Positions 57,428 through 64,000 of a stretch of DNA of 64,000 nucleotides are shown here, in pieces. Each line of letters begins with the position of its first letter. The stretch's first letter is position 1. A program made the translations under genes and the position numbers. The notes beneath the pieces were generated by a model. That model did no database searches, was not told the DNA's origin, and saw only the letters and a program-made list of their open reading frames with translations. The DNA comes from an uncultured Alphaproteobacteria bacterium. GTDB taxonomy: Bacteria; Pseudomonadota; Alphaproteobacteria; HIMB59; GCA-002718135. Location: assembly GCA_902567855.1 (NCBI GenBank), contig CACFOQ010000003.1:1-64000 (forward strand), given 5' to 3'.

Positions 57428-58156
57428 TTGGATTCAGAATCTTTTTTAGAAATGTCAAGATTTGAAAAAAATCATTGGTGGTTTTGTGGACGTAGAAAAA
57501 TTATTGATTTGTTTTTAAAAAAAATAGAATTAAAAAAAAATGCTGAAATTTTGGAGATTGGTTGTGGCACTGGCTCTAATTTAAATATGTTAAAAAATTA
57601 TGGTTTTGTTTCTGCTATAGAACCAAGCGAAGAAGCTATTCATTATTTAAAAAAAAAGGATCTTACTTCAGTAAATTTTAATAAAGGCAAGTGTCCAGAA
57701 GATTTGGATTTTGAAAATAGATTTGATTTAATTTGCATGTTTGATGTTTTAGAACATATTGATGAGGATAGTGAAACTTTATCAAAAACAATTAAAGGTT
57801 TAAAAAACAATGGTAGATTATTTATAACTGTCCCAGCTTATCAATGGTTATGGAGTCAGCATGATATTAATTTAATGCATAAAAGAAGATATAACAGCAA
57901 TACATTAAAAAATTTAATAAAAAATTTTGATATTAAAATAGAGCATATAACTCACTTTAATACTATTTTATTTCCCATAGCATTATTGGATAGGATGACT
58001 CAAAAAATTATAAAAAATAATAATAAAAATAACAAATTTCCCAATTATTTTTTAAACGTTTTATTTAAAATAATCTTTAATTTTGAAAAAACATTGTTAA
58101 AGTTTTTTTATTTCCCTTTTGGTCTTTCATTGTTGCTAATTGTAAAGAAAGTTTAG
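57428..58156 (+). CDS. SAM-dependent class I methyltransferase
   Basis: The Rossmann SAM site is ILEIGCGTGSNLNML (~39-53), followed by AIEPSEEAIHYLK and FDLICMFDVLEHIDEDSETL. The C-terminus is basic and hydrophobic (LLKFFYFPFGLSLLLIVKKV), suggesting membrane association. It starts with TTG 57428, just after the GT2 stop, and its operon placement suggests it methylates a glycan or lipid carrier made by the neighbours. The substrate is not readable. It is the last gene before the element scar. Confidence 0.85.
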   Translation: MDSESFLEMSRFEKNHWWFCGRRKIIDLFLKKIELKKNAEILEIGCGTGSNLNMLKNYGFVSAIEPSEEAIHYLKKKDLTSVNFNKGKCPEDLDFENRFDLICMFDVLEHIDEDSETLSKTIKGLKNNGRLFITVPAYQWLWSQHDINLMHKRRYNSNTLKNLIKNFDIKIEHITHFNTILFPIALLDRMTQKIIKNNNKNNKFPNYFLNVLFKIIFNFEKTLLKFFYFPFGLSLLLIVKKV

Positions 58157-58181
58157 TATGCGTCTCGTGTACTAGGTTGAG

Positions 58182-58205
58182 CTCCTAACCTCCAGATCCG
58201 TAGTC
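58182..58205. repeat. tRNA-Arg-derived direct repeat, left copy
   Basis: This 24-bp block is identical to part of the tRNA-Arg(ACG) fragment at 58683-58706 and matches the anticodon loop to T-stem start (minus strand GACTACGGATCTGG...). Neither the 5' nor the 3' half of the tRNA continues from it. It has the look of an attachment-site core (attP- or attL-like) left by integration at tRNA-Arg. Confidence 0.8.
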
Positions 58206-58357
58206 CGTTACCCGTGCACTAGATTGTAGTACATATACGGAATTACGGGAAAAATCATTCGTTAAATGAAAAAAAATGATTTTGAAGTGTTCCATAAGTG
58301 GTCCATAAAATTATTTGTTATTGAATAGACAATAATTTTAAACTATGAAATTATAAA
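58206..58357. other. Noncoding part of the scar with arm-like repeats
   Basis: Between the left repeat and the small ORF, no gene is apparent. TCCATAA occurs twice 11 bases apart (58291-58297 and 58302-58308). AAAATCATT (58251-58259) pairs perfectly with AATGATTTT (58275-58283), and TTATTG/CAATAA forms a second small dyad near 58319-58336. ACGGAATTACGGG-type motifs recur at both ends of the interval. These resemble integrase arm sites or small hairpins. Confidence 0.4.
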
Positions 58358-58579
58358 ATGAGTTTTATAAAAAAATTCTTTAATATTATTAAGAAAATAT
58401 TGTTGATAATTTTTTCTTCATATTTTTCTGTAATGACTATATTTTGGTTATTAAAGTGGTTCTCATTACCCGAAAATATTTCCGCTACAAGTTCAGGATT
58501 TTTATTTGGTAAAATATTAGGAAATTTAATTCCAGCTTTAATTCTTATTTATTTCACTCGAAGATCATTTAAAAAGTAA
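58358..58579 (+). CDS. Small membrane protein inside the element scar
   Basis: This 73-aa protein has a basic N-terminus and two predicted membrane helices (roughly residues 13-31 and 46-65) separated by WFSLPENISATSSG, ending in RRSFKK. It is the only gene between the two direct repeats. I do not recognise a family. A Shine-Dalgarno is not obvious. It could be element cargo or a remnant. Its presence between tRNA-derived repeats argues it came with the insertion. Confidence 0.5.
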   Translation: MSFIKKFFNIIKKILLIIFSSYFSVMTIFWLLKWFSLPENISATSSGFLFGKILGNLIPALILIYFTRRSFKK

Positions 58580-58659
58580 TTTTTGAATACGGAGTGATCC
58601 GTAAGTATTCCGAATTGATAATTTATTTTCGGAACAGTAATTAAAAGTGGCTTGTACCT

Positions 58660-58710
58660 TGGCGCGCCCGAGAAGAGTCGAACTCCTAACCTCCAGATCC
58701 GTAGTCTGGC
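58660..58710 (-). tRNA. tRNA-Arg(ACG), 3' portion only (interrupted)
   Basis: On the minus strand this begins at the anticodon stem (CCAGA, loop CTACGGA, TCTGG, anticodon ACG), continues through the variable loop, T arm (AGGAG-TTCGACT-CTTCT) and acceptor strand CGGGCGC, discriminator G and an encoded CCA. The 5' half (acceptor GCGCCCG, D arm) is absent; instead the cupin coding sequence runs straight into it. As it stands it cannot be a functional tRNA. Confidence 0.82.
58683..58706. repeat. tRNA-Arg-derived direct repeat, right copy
   Basis: This is the second copy of the 24-bp repeat, within the tRNA-Arg fragment. The two copies bracket ~480 bases holding one small ORF. Here the tRNA continues to its 3' end, which makes this copy an attR-like junction (foreign DNA, core, tRNA 3' half). 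Confidence 0.8.
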
Positions 58711-59108
58711 GACCATTCTTTTGGTGCTAATTCAAAATCTTTGTAATCAAAGGCTGGAGCAACAGTACATCCTATTAGGGAGTATTTCCCATTACTTTTC
58801 ATACTAAACCATGAACCTGCCTTAATAATCAAATGATTATTCTCATCCTTTTCAATATTGTGTCCAAGAATTTTGGTCACTGAACTTTTTCCGTCTTCTG
58901 AAATAAATACAGACAAAGTGTCTCCACTATAAAAATGCAATATTTCATTTTTAGTTAATTTATGCCAATGGGAGTTTTGATCTTTTTTAAGTAAATAATA
59001 AATTAAGCTAACATTGTTATCTTTGTCACGAAATGATTCTGAAAAATATCCTCCTTCAGGGTGGGGAATCATTTTTAATTTTTCAATTAATTTTTCTGGA
59101 TCACTCAT
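58686..59108 (-). CDS. Cupin_5/DUF985 protein with a tRNA-derived C-terminus
   Basis: This small beta-barrel cupin (140 aa) has the DUF985 pattern: PHPEGGYFSESFRD, SLIYYLLKKDQNSHWHKLTKNEILHFYSGDTLSVF, AGSWFSMKS and YSLIGCTVAPAFDYKDFELAP. No catalytic activity is established for the family. The last ~8 residues (PDYGSGG and the stop) are read from the tRNA-Arg anticodon stem-loop, so the original 3' end was replaced at the junction. The core fold seems complete without it. Confidence 0.85.
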   Translation of the reverse strand: MSDPEKLIEKLKMIPHPEGGYFSESFRDKDNNVSLIYYLLKKDQNSHWHKLTKNEILHFYSGDTLSVFISEDGKSSVTKILGHNIEKDENNHLIIKAGSWFSMKSNGKYSLIGCTVAPAFDYKDFELAPKEWSPDYGSGG

Positions 59109-59126
59109 AAATAAAACCTGGTATTA

Positions 59127-59717
59127 TTATATTAAATGACCAAGTTTTTTTATTTTTGTTGATATATATTTCTCATTATATTTATTAGTGTCTGAAGTAA
59201 TAGAAACTCGTTGATTAACAACTATACCCATATTTTTTAATGCATTTATTTTTTTTGGATTATTTGTCATTAAATCTATTTTTTTTATTCCAAGGAAATT
59301 AATCATATCTGAAATATTTTCATATTCCCTTTCATCTTCTTTAAATCCTAATTGATGATTTGCTTCTACTGTATCAAATCCTTTATCCTGAAGATTATAA
59401 GCCCGAATTTTGTTCGATAATCCAATTCCTCTTCCTTCTTGTTGCAGATAAAAAACTACACCACGACCCTTTTCAGCAATTTGTGTCAAAGATTCTGTTA
59501 ATTGATACCTGCAATCACAACGCATACTAAAAAATGATTCTCCTGTTATACATTGAGAATGTACTCTACATAGAACAGGTTCATTAGTTAATAAGTCGCC
59601 CATACTTATTGCTAAGTGATCTTTAGAATTCTCTTCATCAGTAAATGCATGAACTTTAAATTCACCTAGGTCAGTAGGCAGTTTACTTGTTTCAATAAAT
59701 TTCAATTTTTTTTCCAT
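59127..59717 (-). CDS. ribA: GTP cyclohydrolase II
   Basis: RibA opens GTP to start riboflavin synthesis. Zinc cysteines are visible in HSQCITGESFFSMRCDCRYQL (~55-68), and YLQQEGRGIGLSNKIRAYNLQ plus TNNPKKINAL complete the active site. At 196 aa it is the monofunctional form; the RibB half is not attached. It lies 42 bases after hisI on the same strand and 19 bases before the cupin gene. Confidence 0.95.
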   Translation of the reverse strand: MEKKLKFIETSKLPTDLGEFKVHAFTDEENSKDHLAISMGDLLTNEPVLCRVHSQCITGESFFSMRCDCRYQLTESLTQIAEKGRGVVFYLQQEGRGIGLSNKIRAYNLQDKGFDTVEANHQLGFKEDEREYENISDMINFLGIKKIDLMTNNPKKINALKNMGIVVNQRVSITSDTNKYNEKYISTKIKKLGHLI

Positions 59718-59758
59718 TTTTAACTATGCTTTAATCTTTTATTTATTTTTGTAAATAA

Positions 59759-60235
59759 TTATAATTTAGTAGGATTGGGTGAGTCACCATAAACATCTTT
59801 TGGATCAAAAACCTTTTCTCCTTCTTCAAATTTTAGCTTTATTTTCTTAAAATTTTTATTTTCAATAGAAATACTTCTATAAAAACATGATCTATAACCT
59901 ACATGGCAACTAGCCCCCCCTTTAACTTGCACTTTGAGCCAAACACTATCTTGATCATCATCAATTCGTATTTCTTTTATCTTTTGGACAAGCCCACTTG
60001 TTTTTCCTTTGTGCCAAATAGTATTTCTACTTCGAGAATAATATACGGCCTCACCAAAAGTAATTGTTTTTTTAAAAGCTTCCTCGTTCATAAACCCCTG
60101 CATTAATACTTCTCCTGAATCGAAGTCAGTTGTAACAACAGGTATTAATCCATCTTTATCAAACTTGGGAGCTAGGTCAGTAGATTCTTCTACTTGTTCT
60201 ATTGATTTTCTTTTTTTAAATTCAATTTCAGACAT
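59759..60235 (-). CDS. hisI: Phosphoribosyl-AMP cyclohydrolase
   Basis: HisI opens the PR-AMP ring in histidine synthesis. LIPVVTTDFDSGEVLMQGFMNEEAF, YYSRSRNTIWHKGKTSGLVQ, IRIDDDQDSVWLKV (Mg-binding aspartates) and SCHVGYRSCFYRSI (zinc cysteines) are all present. At 158 aa it has no HisE domain, consistent with the separate hisE at 35.7 kb. It is away from the main his operon, six bases from hemB. Confidence 0.95.
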   Translation of the reverse strand: MSEIEFKKRKSIEQVEESTDLAPKFDKDGLIPVVTTDFDSGEVLMQGFMNEEAFKKTITFGEAVYYSRSRNTIWHKGKTSGLVQKIKEIRIDDDQDSVWLKVQVKGGASCHVGYRSCFYRSISIENKNFKKIKLKFEEGEKVFDPKDVYGDSPNPTKL

Positions 60236-60241
60236 AATTTT

Positions 60242-61243
60242 TTATTTCAATTTTTTTGCTATATCTTTTGCAAAATAAGTAAGTATACCATTTGCACCAG
60301 CTCTTTTAAAAGATAAAAGGCTTTCCATAATAACCTTATCTGAATCTAACCAATTCTTTTTAATAGCAGCCATTATCATTGCATATTCTCCAGATACTTG
60401 GTACACAAACGTGGGTATGTTAAAAGTATTTTTTACTTTATGAACTATATCTAGATAAGGCATTCCTGGTTTGATCATTACCATATCTGCTCCTTCTAAT
60501 ATATCTAACTCAACTTCTCTTATAGCTTCATCGCTGTTAGCCGGATCTAGTTGATAGGTTGATTTTGTTGCTCCTGCTAGTTTTGAACCGATTGCATCTC
60601 TGAAGGGTCCATAAAATCCTGATGCATACTTTGCTGCATAGGATAATATTTGAGTATTAATAAATCCTGCTTCATCAAGAATTGAACGAATATGCCCTAC
60701 TCTTCCATCCATCATATCTGAAGGAGCAATAATATCACATCCAGCTTGCGCTTGAATTAAGGCTTGTTGTCCTAAAACTTTTAATGTTTCATCATTATTA
60801 ACTTCATCATTTATGACTAAGCCATCATGTCCATGATCAGTAAAAGGATCTAGAGCAACATCAGTAATAATTCCTAGGTCAGGGAATTCATTTTTTACTG
60901 CTGTAATGGATCTACAAACCAAGTTATTGTTATCAATAGCATTTGATCCTTTTGAGTCTTTTAATGAAGAGTCTATATAGGGAAAAATTGCTATAGCCGG
61001 TATTTTTAATTTAACAGCTTGTTCAGCTTCTTTAATTAGTTCGTCTATAGAATTTCTATAAATTCCTGGCATTGAGGAAATTTTATCTTTAATTTTGTTT
61101 CCTTCAGTTACAAATAGAGGCCATATTAAATCATTAGTTGTTAAAATATTTTCTGAAATAAGTTTTCGTGAAAATTCTTTCATACGGTTGCGCCTTAAAC
61201 GTGTAGAAGGAAAAGAAAAGTTACTTAAAGATTTTTTTTTCAT
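60242..61243 (-). CDS. hemB: Delta-aminolevulinic acid dehydratase (porphobilinogen synthase)
   Basis: HemB condenses two ALA molecules to porphobilinogen for heme. The Schiff-base lysine lies in MVMIKPGMPYLDIV, the second lysine in GPFRDAIGSK. The metal region is DVALDPFTDHGHDGL: the zinc cysteines of the enterobacterial enzyme are replaced by acidic/neutral residues, the Mg-type arrangement common in alphaproteobacteria. The length of 333 aa is normal. It follows thrS by two bases. HemB is a classical Irr target in rhizobia, but no ICE box is visible here. Confidence 0.96.
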   Translation of the reverse strand: MKKKSLSNFSFPSTRLRRNRMKEFSRKLISENILTTNDLIWPLFVTEGNKIKDKISSMPGIYRNSIDELIKEAEQAVKLKIPAIAIFPYIDSSLKDSKGSNAIDNNNLVCRSITAVKNEFPDLGIITDVALDPFTDHGHDGLVINDEVNNDETLKVLGQQALIQAQAGCDIIAPSDMMDGRVGHIRSILDEAGFINTQILSYAAKYASGFYGPFRDAIGSKLAGATKSTYQLDPANSDEAIREVELDILEGADMVMIKPGMPYLDIVHKVKNTFNIPTFVYQVSGEYAMIMAAIKKNWLDSDKVIMESLLSFKRAGANGILTYFAKDIAKKLK

Positions 61244-61245
61244 AA

Positions 61246-63168
61246 TTAATTTTTATTTAATGTTTCATTTTTTAATGATTTAATAAATTCATCTAATTTA
61301 TAAACCTTAGATTCTTGACTTCCTAATCGTCGAACAGAAACAGTTTGTTCTTCTGCCTCTTTTTTACCGATAGCCAAAATTGCTGGAACTTTTAAATTGC
61401 TATGTTCTCTAATTTTATAACCAATCTTTTCGTTACGAGTATCTATTTCTACGCGTATTTTTTCTGATTTCATTTTATTTAGTACTTCGTAACCATAATC
61501 ATCAGTATCAGATGTAATCGTTGCTATAACCACTTGAACTGGGGATAACCAAATTGGTAAATGGCCAGCATAGTGCTCTATTAAAATACCAGTAAACCTC
61601 TCTAAAGAGCCAAAAAGAGCTCTATGTAACATTACAGGAGTTTTTTTCTGACCATCCTCATCAACAAAAGTAGCACCTAAACGTCCTGGTAAATTTAAAT
61701 CCACTTGCAAAGTACCACATTGCCAATCTCTACCTATGGCATCTCGAAGAACAAACTCTAATTTTGGTCCATAAAATGCACCCTCACCAGGGTTCAAAGA
61801 ATATTCCAAATCAGTTGCTTCCATAGCATCTTTTAGTGCCTGTTCAGACTTATCCCAAACCTCATCATCACCAACCCTTTTTTCTGGCCTGTCAGAATAT
61901 TTAATTCGAACATCATTAAAGCCAAAATCTTTGTATATACTTAAAATTAAGTCACAAACTTTTTTACTTTCACTAGTAATTTGATCTTCAGTACAAAAAA
62001 TATGTGCATCATCTTGAGTAAAGGCTCTAACTCTCATTAACCCATGTAGCGCACCTGAAGGTTCATATCGATGAACTTTTCCAAATTCAGACATACGAAG
62101 AGGAAGATCACGATAACTTTTTAAGCCTTGTTTATAAATTTCTACTGCACCTGGACAATTCATAGGTTTAATAGCAAATATTTTTTCTTCTTTGGCTTCT
62201 GTTGTAAACATATTCTCACCAAATTTCTCCCAATGTCCTGATTTTTCCCATAAAGATTTATCCATCATATCTGGGGTGTTAGTTTCAACATAATTTTCTT
62301 TGTCTTGTCTATCCCTCATATAGTTTATGAGTGATTGAAACAGCGACCATCCTTTGGGATGCCAAAAAACAGCCCCAGGCGCTTCCTCTTGAAAATGAAA
62401 TAAATCCATTTCTCTACCTAATTTGCGATGGTCTCTTTTTTCTGCCTCTTCAAGTTGATGCAAATAATCTTTAAGTTCTTGGTCATTTCTCCATGCAGTA
62501 CCATAAATTCTTGTTAACATAATATTACTTGAATCACCTCGCCAATAAGCCCCAGCAACTTTCATAAGTTTGAAACTTTTACCAATATGTTTTGTTGAAG
62601 GCATATGAGGTCCTCTGCACAAATCCAACCACTCACCTTGTTTGTAAATTGTAATTACTTCATTTTTTGGCAAGTCATTAATAAGCTCAACTTTATAATT
62701 CTCTCCCTTTTTTGTAAAAAATTTTATAGCCTTTTCTTTAGACCATTCTTCTCTTACAAAATTTTCATTTTTATTAATTATTTCAACCATCTTTTTTTCA
62801 ATTTTTTTAAAATCATTTGTGGTAAAAGGTTCTTTTCTCGCAAAATCATAATAAAAACCATTTTCTATAGATGGTCCAATTGTAACTTGAGTACCTGGGA
62901 ATAATATTTGTACTGCTTCTGCCATTACATGAGCGCAGTCATGTCGAATAATATCTAGAGCATCACTATTGTCTTTAGTTAAAATTTGAATTTCAGAGTC
63001 ATCTTCAATTGTTCTTGATAAATCTAATATTTCTCCATTAACTTTAAAAGCTATAGCTGCTTTAGATAGAGACATTGAAATTTGTTTAGCAATATCATGG
63101 CCATTTAATCCTTTCTCTATCTTGCTAGATTTTCCATCAGGAAATTTAATATTTATTAAATCAGCCAT
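61246..63168 (-). CDS. thrS: Threonyl-tRNA synthetase
   Basis: ThrRS charges tRNA-Thr and edits Ser. It has the N-terminal TGS domain ([23 protein letters not shown]), the editing domain with [12 protein letters not shown], the class II core ([44 protein letters not shown]) and anticodon-binding C-terminus. ATG 63168 gives 640 aa; its A overlaps the cysS stop (TAATG), so the track's five extra residues are dropped. It is coupled to cysS. Confidence 0.97.
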   Translation of the reverse strand: MADLINIKFPDGKSSKIEKGLNGHDIAKQISMSLSKAAIAFKVNGEILDLSRTIEDDSEIQILTKDNSDALDIIRHDCAHVMAEAVQILFPGTQVTIGPSIENGFYYDFARKEPFTTNDFKKIEKKMVEIINKNENFVREEWSKEKAIKFFTKKGENYKVELINDLPKNEVITIYKQGEWLDLCRGPHMPSTKHIGKSFKLMKVAGAYWRGDSSNIMLTRIYGTAWRNDQELKDYLHQLEEAEKRDHRKLGREMDLFHFQEEAPGAVFWHPKGWSLFQSLINYMRDRQDKENYVETNTPDMMDKSLWEKSGHWEKFGENMFTTEAKEEKIFAIKPMNCPGAVEIYKQGLKSYRDLPLRMSEFGKVHRYEPSGALHGLMRVRAFTQDDAHIFCTEDQITSESKKVCDLILSIYKDFGFNDVRIKYSDRPEKRVGDDEVWDKSEQALKDAMEATDLEYSLNPGEGAFYGPKLEFVLRDAIGRDWQCGTLQVDLNLPGRLGATFVDEDGQKKTPVMLHRALFGSLERFTGILIEHYAGHLPIWLSPVQVVIATITSDTDDYGYEVLNKMKSEKIRVEIDTRNEKIGYKIREHSNLKVPAILAIGKKEAEEQTVSVRRLGSQESKVYKLDEFIKSLKNETLNKN

Positions 63169-64000
63169 TATATACTTCTCCAAATAGTACCCTCGGAAGT
63201 GTCTTCAATTTCAACTCCTTCTTTTTTAAGTTTTTTTCTAATTTCATCTGCCGTATCAAAATTTTTGTTGCGTCTAGCTTCATTACGATCTTTTATCAAC
63301 CTTTCTATAGTATCTTGATTAATATTTTTTGATTGACCATAACCAAGCCAAGTATCTGGGTTTTTCTGGAGAATTCCAAATATTTTTCCTATCTCCAAAA
63401 GATTGAACTTAATTTTTTGTTTTGTTTTTACATCAGCATTATTAATACCATTAGTTAGCATATTGAGCTCAGCAATAACTTTAGGTGTATTGAGGTCATC
63501 ATATAGCCCGTTTATAATTCTTTCTTCTATTTCATTTTTTTCTGCATAGGCATCAACCTTTTCTAGATCCTTTAGGGTCCTATAAAATCTATCTAACATG
63601 GTACTATTTTGCTTAATGATATCTCTTGTCCAATTAAGAGGCTGGCGATAGTGAGCTGATAGCAGAGTTAATCTTAGCACTTCGCCTTTATATTCTTTTA
63701 CCAAGTCATGAACCAATTTAATATTACCAATGGATTTGGACATTTTTTCTCCCTCTACATTTACAAACCCATTGTGAAACCAATACTTTGCAAAGGATTT
63801 TAAATCATCATTATTTTTATGGGCCGCACATGTTTGCGCAATTTCGTTTTCATGATGAGGAAAAATTAAATCAGCTCCCCCACTGTGTATATCAAATGGT
63901 AAGCCCAAAGTTTTTTCTGACATAGCTGAACATTCTAAATGCCATCCTGGCCTTCCTAGTCCCCATGGAGACTCCCATCCCGGTAAGGGTGAAGGACTTG
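63168..64000 (-). CDS. cysS: Cysteinyl-tRNA synthetase (5' end outside window)
   Basis: CysRS charges tRNA-Cys. The visible C-terminal part has [12 protein letters not shown], the zinc-binding [21 protein letters not shown] and the DALR-type helical domain. The track ORF begins at Met 63923, but the frame stays open and conserved to base 64000 ([19 protein letters not shown]), so the gene is cut by the window edge, not truncated in the genome. The stop overlaps the thrS start. Confidence 0.96.
   Translation of the reverse strand, partial: SPSPLPGWESPWGLGRPGWHLECSAMSEKTLGLPFDIHSGGADLIFPHHENEIAQTCAAHKNNDDLKSFAKYWFHNGFVNVEGEKMSKSIGNIKLVHDLVKEYKGEVLRLTLLSAHYRQPLNWTRDIIKQNSTMLDRFYRTLKDLEKVDAYAEKNEIEERIINGLYDDLNTPKVIAELNMLTNGINNADVKTKQKIKFNLLEIGKIFGILQKNPDTWLGYGQSKNINQDTIERLIKDRNEARRNKNFDTADEIRKKLKKEGVEIEDTSEGTIWRSI

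Noticed and set aside
58170-58230. Complete tRNA gene at the left repeat copy
   Set aside because: Only the 24-bp core matches tRNA-Arg; no acceptor, D arm or T-loop closure could be folded on either side.

Overview
The window reads as an ordinary chromosome segment from a free-living, very AT-rich (about 30% GC by eye) marine-type alphaproteobacterium. Evidence for the group is gene order: rho-mnmE-mnmG-rsmG-parA-parB diverging from maf-aroE-coaE-dnaQ-Tim44-Smr is the classic alphaproteobacterial origin neighbourhood. Short intergenic spaces, many 1-10 nt gene overlaps and strong AT bias suggest a streamlined oceanic lineage such as HIMB59/AEGEAN-169-like or SAR11-like groups. That placement is inference; no 16S gene is present.

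Layout. 1-1.5 kb: a tyrosine recombinase beside a tRNA-Gly(GCC) gene that is cut at its anticodon loop. 1.5-14.7 kb: mostly plus-strand housekeeping genes (ProXp-ala-like deacylase, thioredoxin/TPR, LON-domain protein, ftsK, lolA, a major porin with its own terminator, DUF3576-leuS-lptE-holA). 14.7-22.4 kb: minus-strand parB-parA-rsmG-mnmG-mnmE, a sulfotransferase and rho, with two parS-like sites in mnmG/mnmE. 22.37-22.78 kb: a gene-free AT-rich gap with divergent flanking genes, the best candidate for oriC. 22.8-27.1 kb: maf-aroE-coaE-dnaQ-Tim44-lysozyme-smr. 27.1-32.3 kb: DUF3108, a GT39-type glycosyltransferase, a double PAP2 phosphatase and hslUV on minus.

32.4-36.3 kb holds the histidine operon hisB-hisH-GNAT-hisA-hisF-hisE plus a HIT protein (hisI lies apart at 59.8 kb). 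36.3-39.0 kb is a BON lipoprotein, rsmI and a divergent LppC/LpoA-like lipoprotein. 39.0-45.2 kb is rdgB-rph facing away from hrcA-grpE-dnaK-dnaJ, with a sigma-32-type promoter before dnaK. 45.3-52.0 kb carries dapB, a small lipoprotein, upp and a BMP-type nucleoside ABC importer. 52.1-54.7 kb is an Irr-like Fur-family regulator followed by katG, with a near-consensus Irr (ICE) operator between them.

54.7-58.2 kb is a small glycosylation locus (GT22 mannosyltransferase-like protein, GT2 polyprenyl-phosphate glycosyltransferase, SAM methyltransferase). 58.2-58.7 kb is a short mobile-element scar bounded by a 24-bp direct repeat derived from tRNA-Arg(ACG); the right copy continues into the tRNA 3' half and supplies the last codons of a cupin gene. 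59.1-64 kb is minus-strand ribA-hisI-hemB-thrS-cysS (cysS truncated by the window edge).

The most useful observations are the origin/parS region, the Irr box before katG, the heat-shock promoter, two tRNA genes cut by integration-type junctions, and local gene replacements (GH24 lysozyme in the usual MltA slot, sulfotransferase beside rho). I found no CRISPR array, toxin-antitoxin pair, phage block or convincing new multi-gene system.
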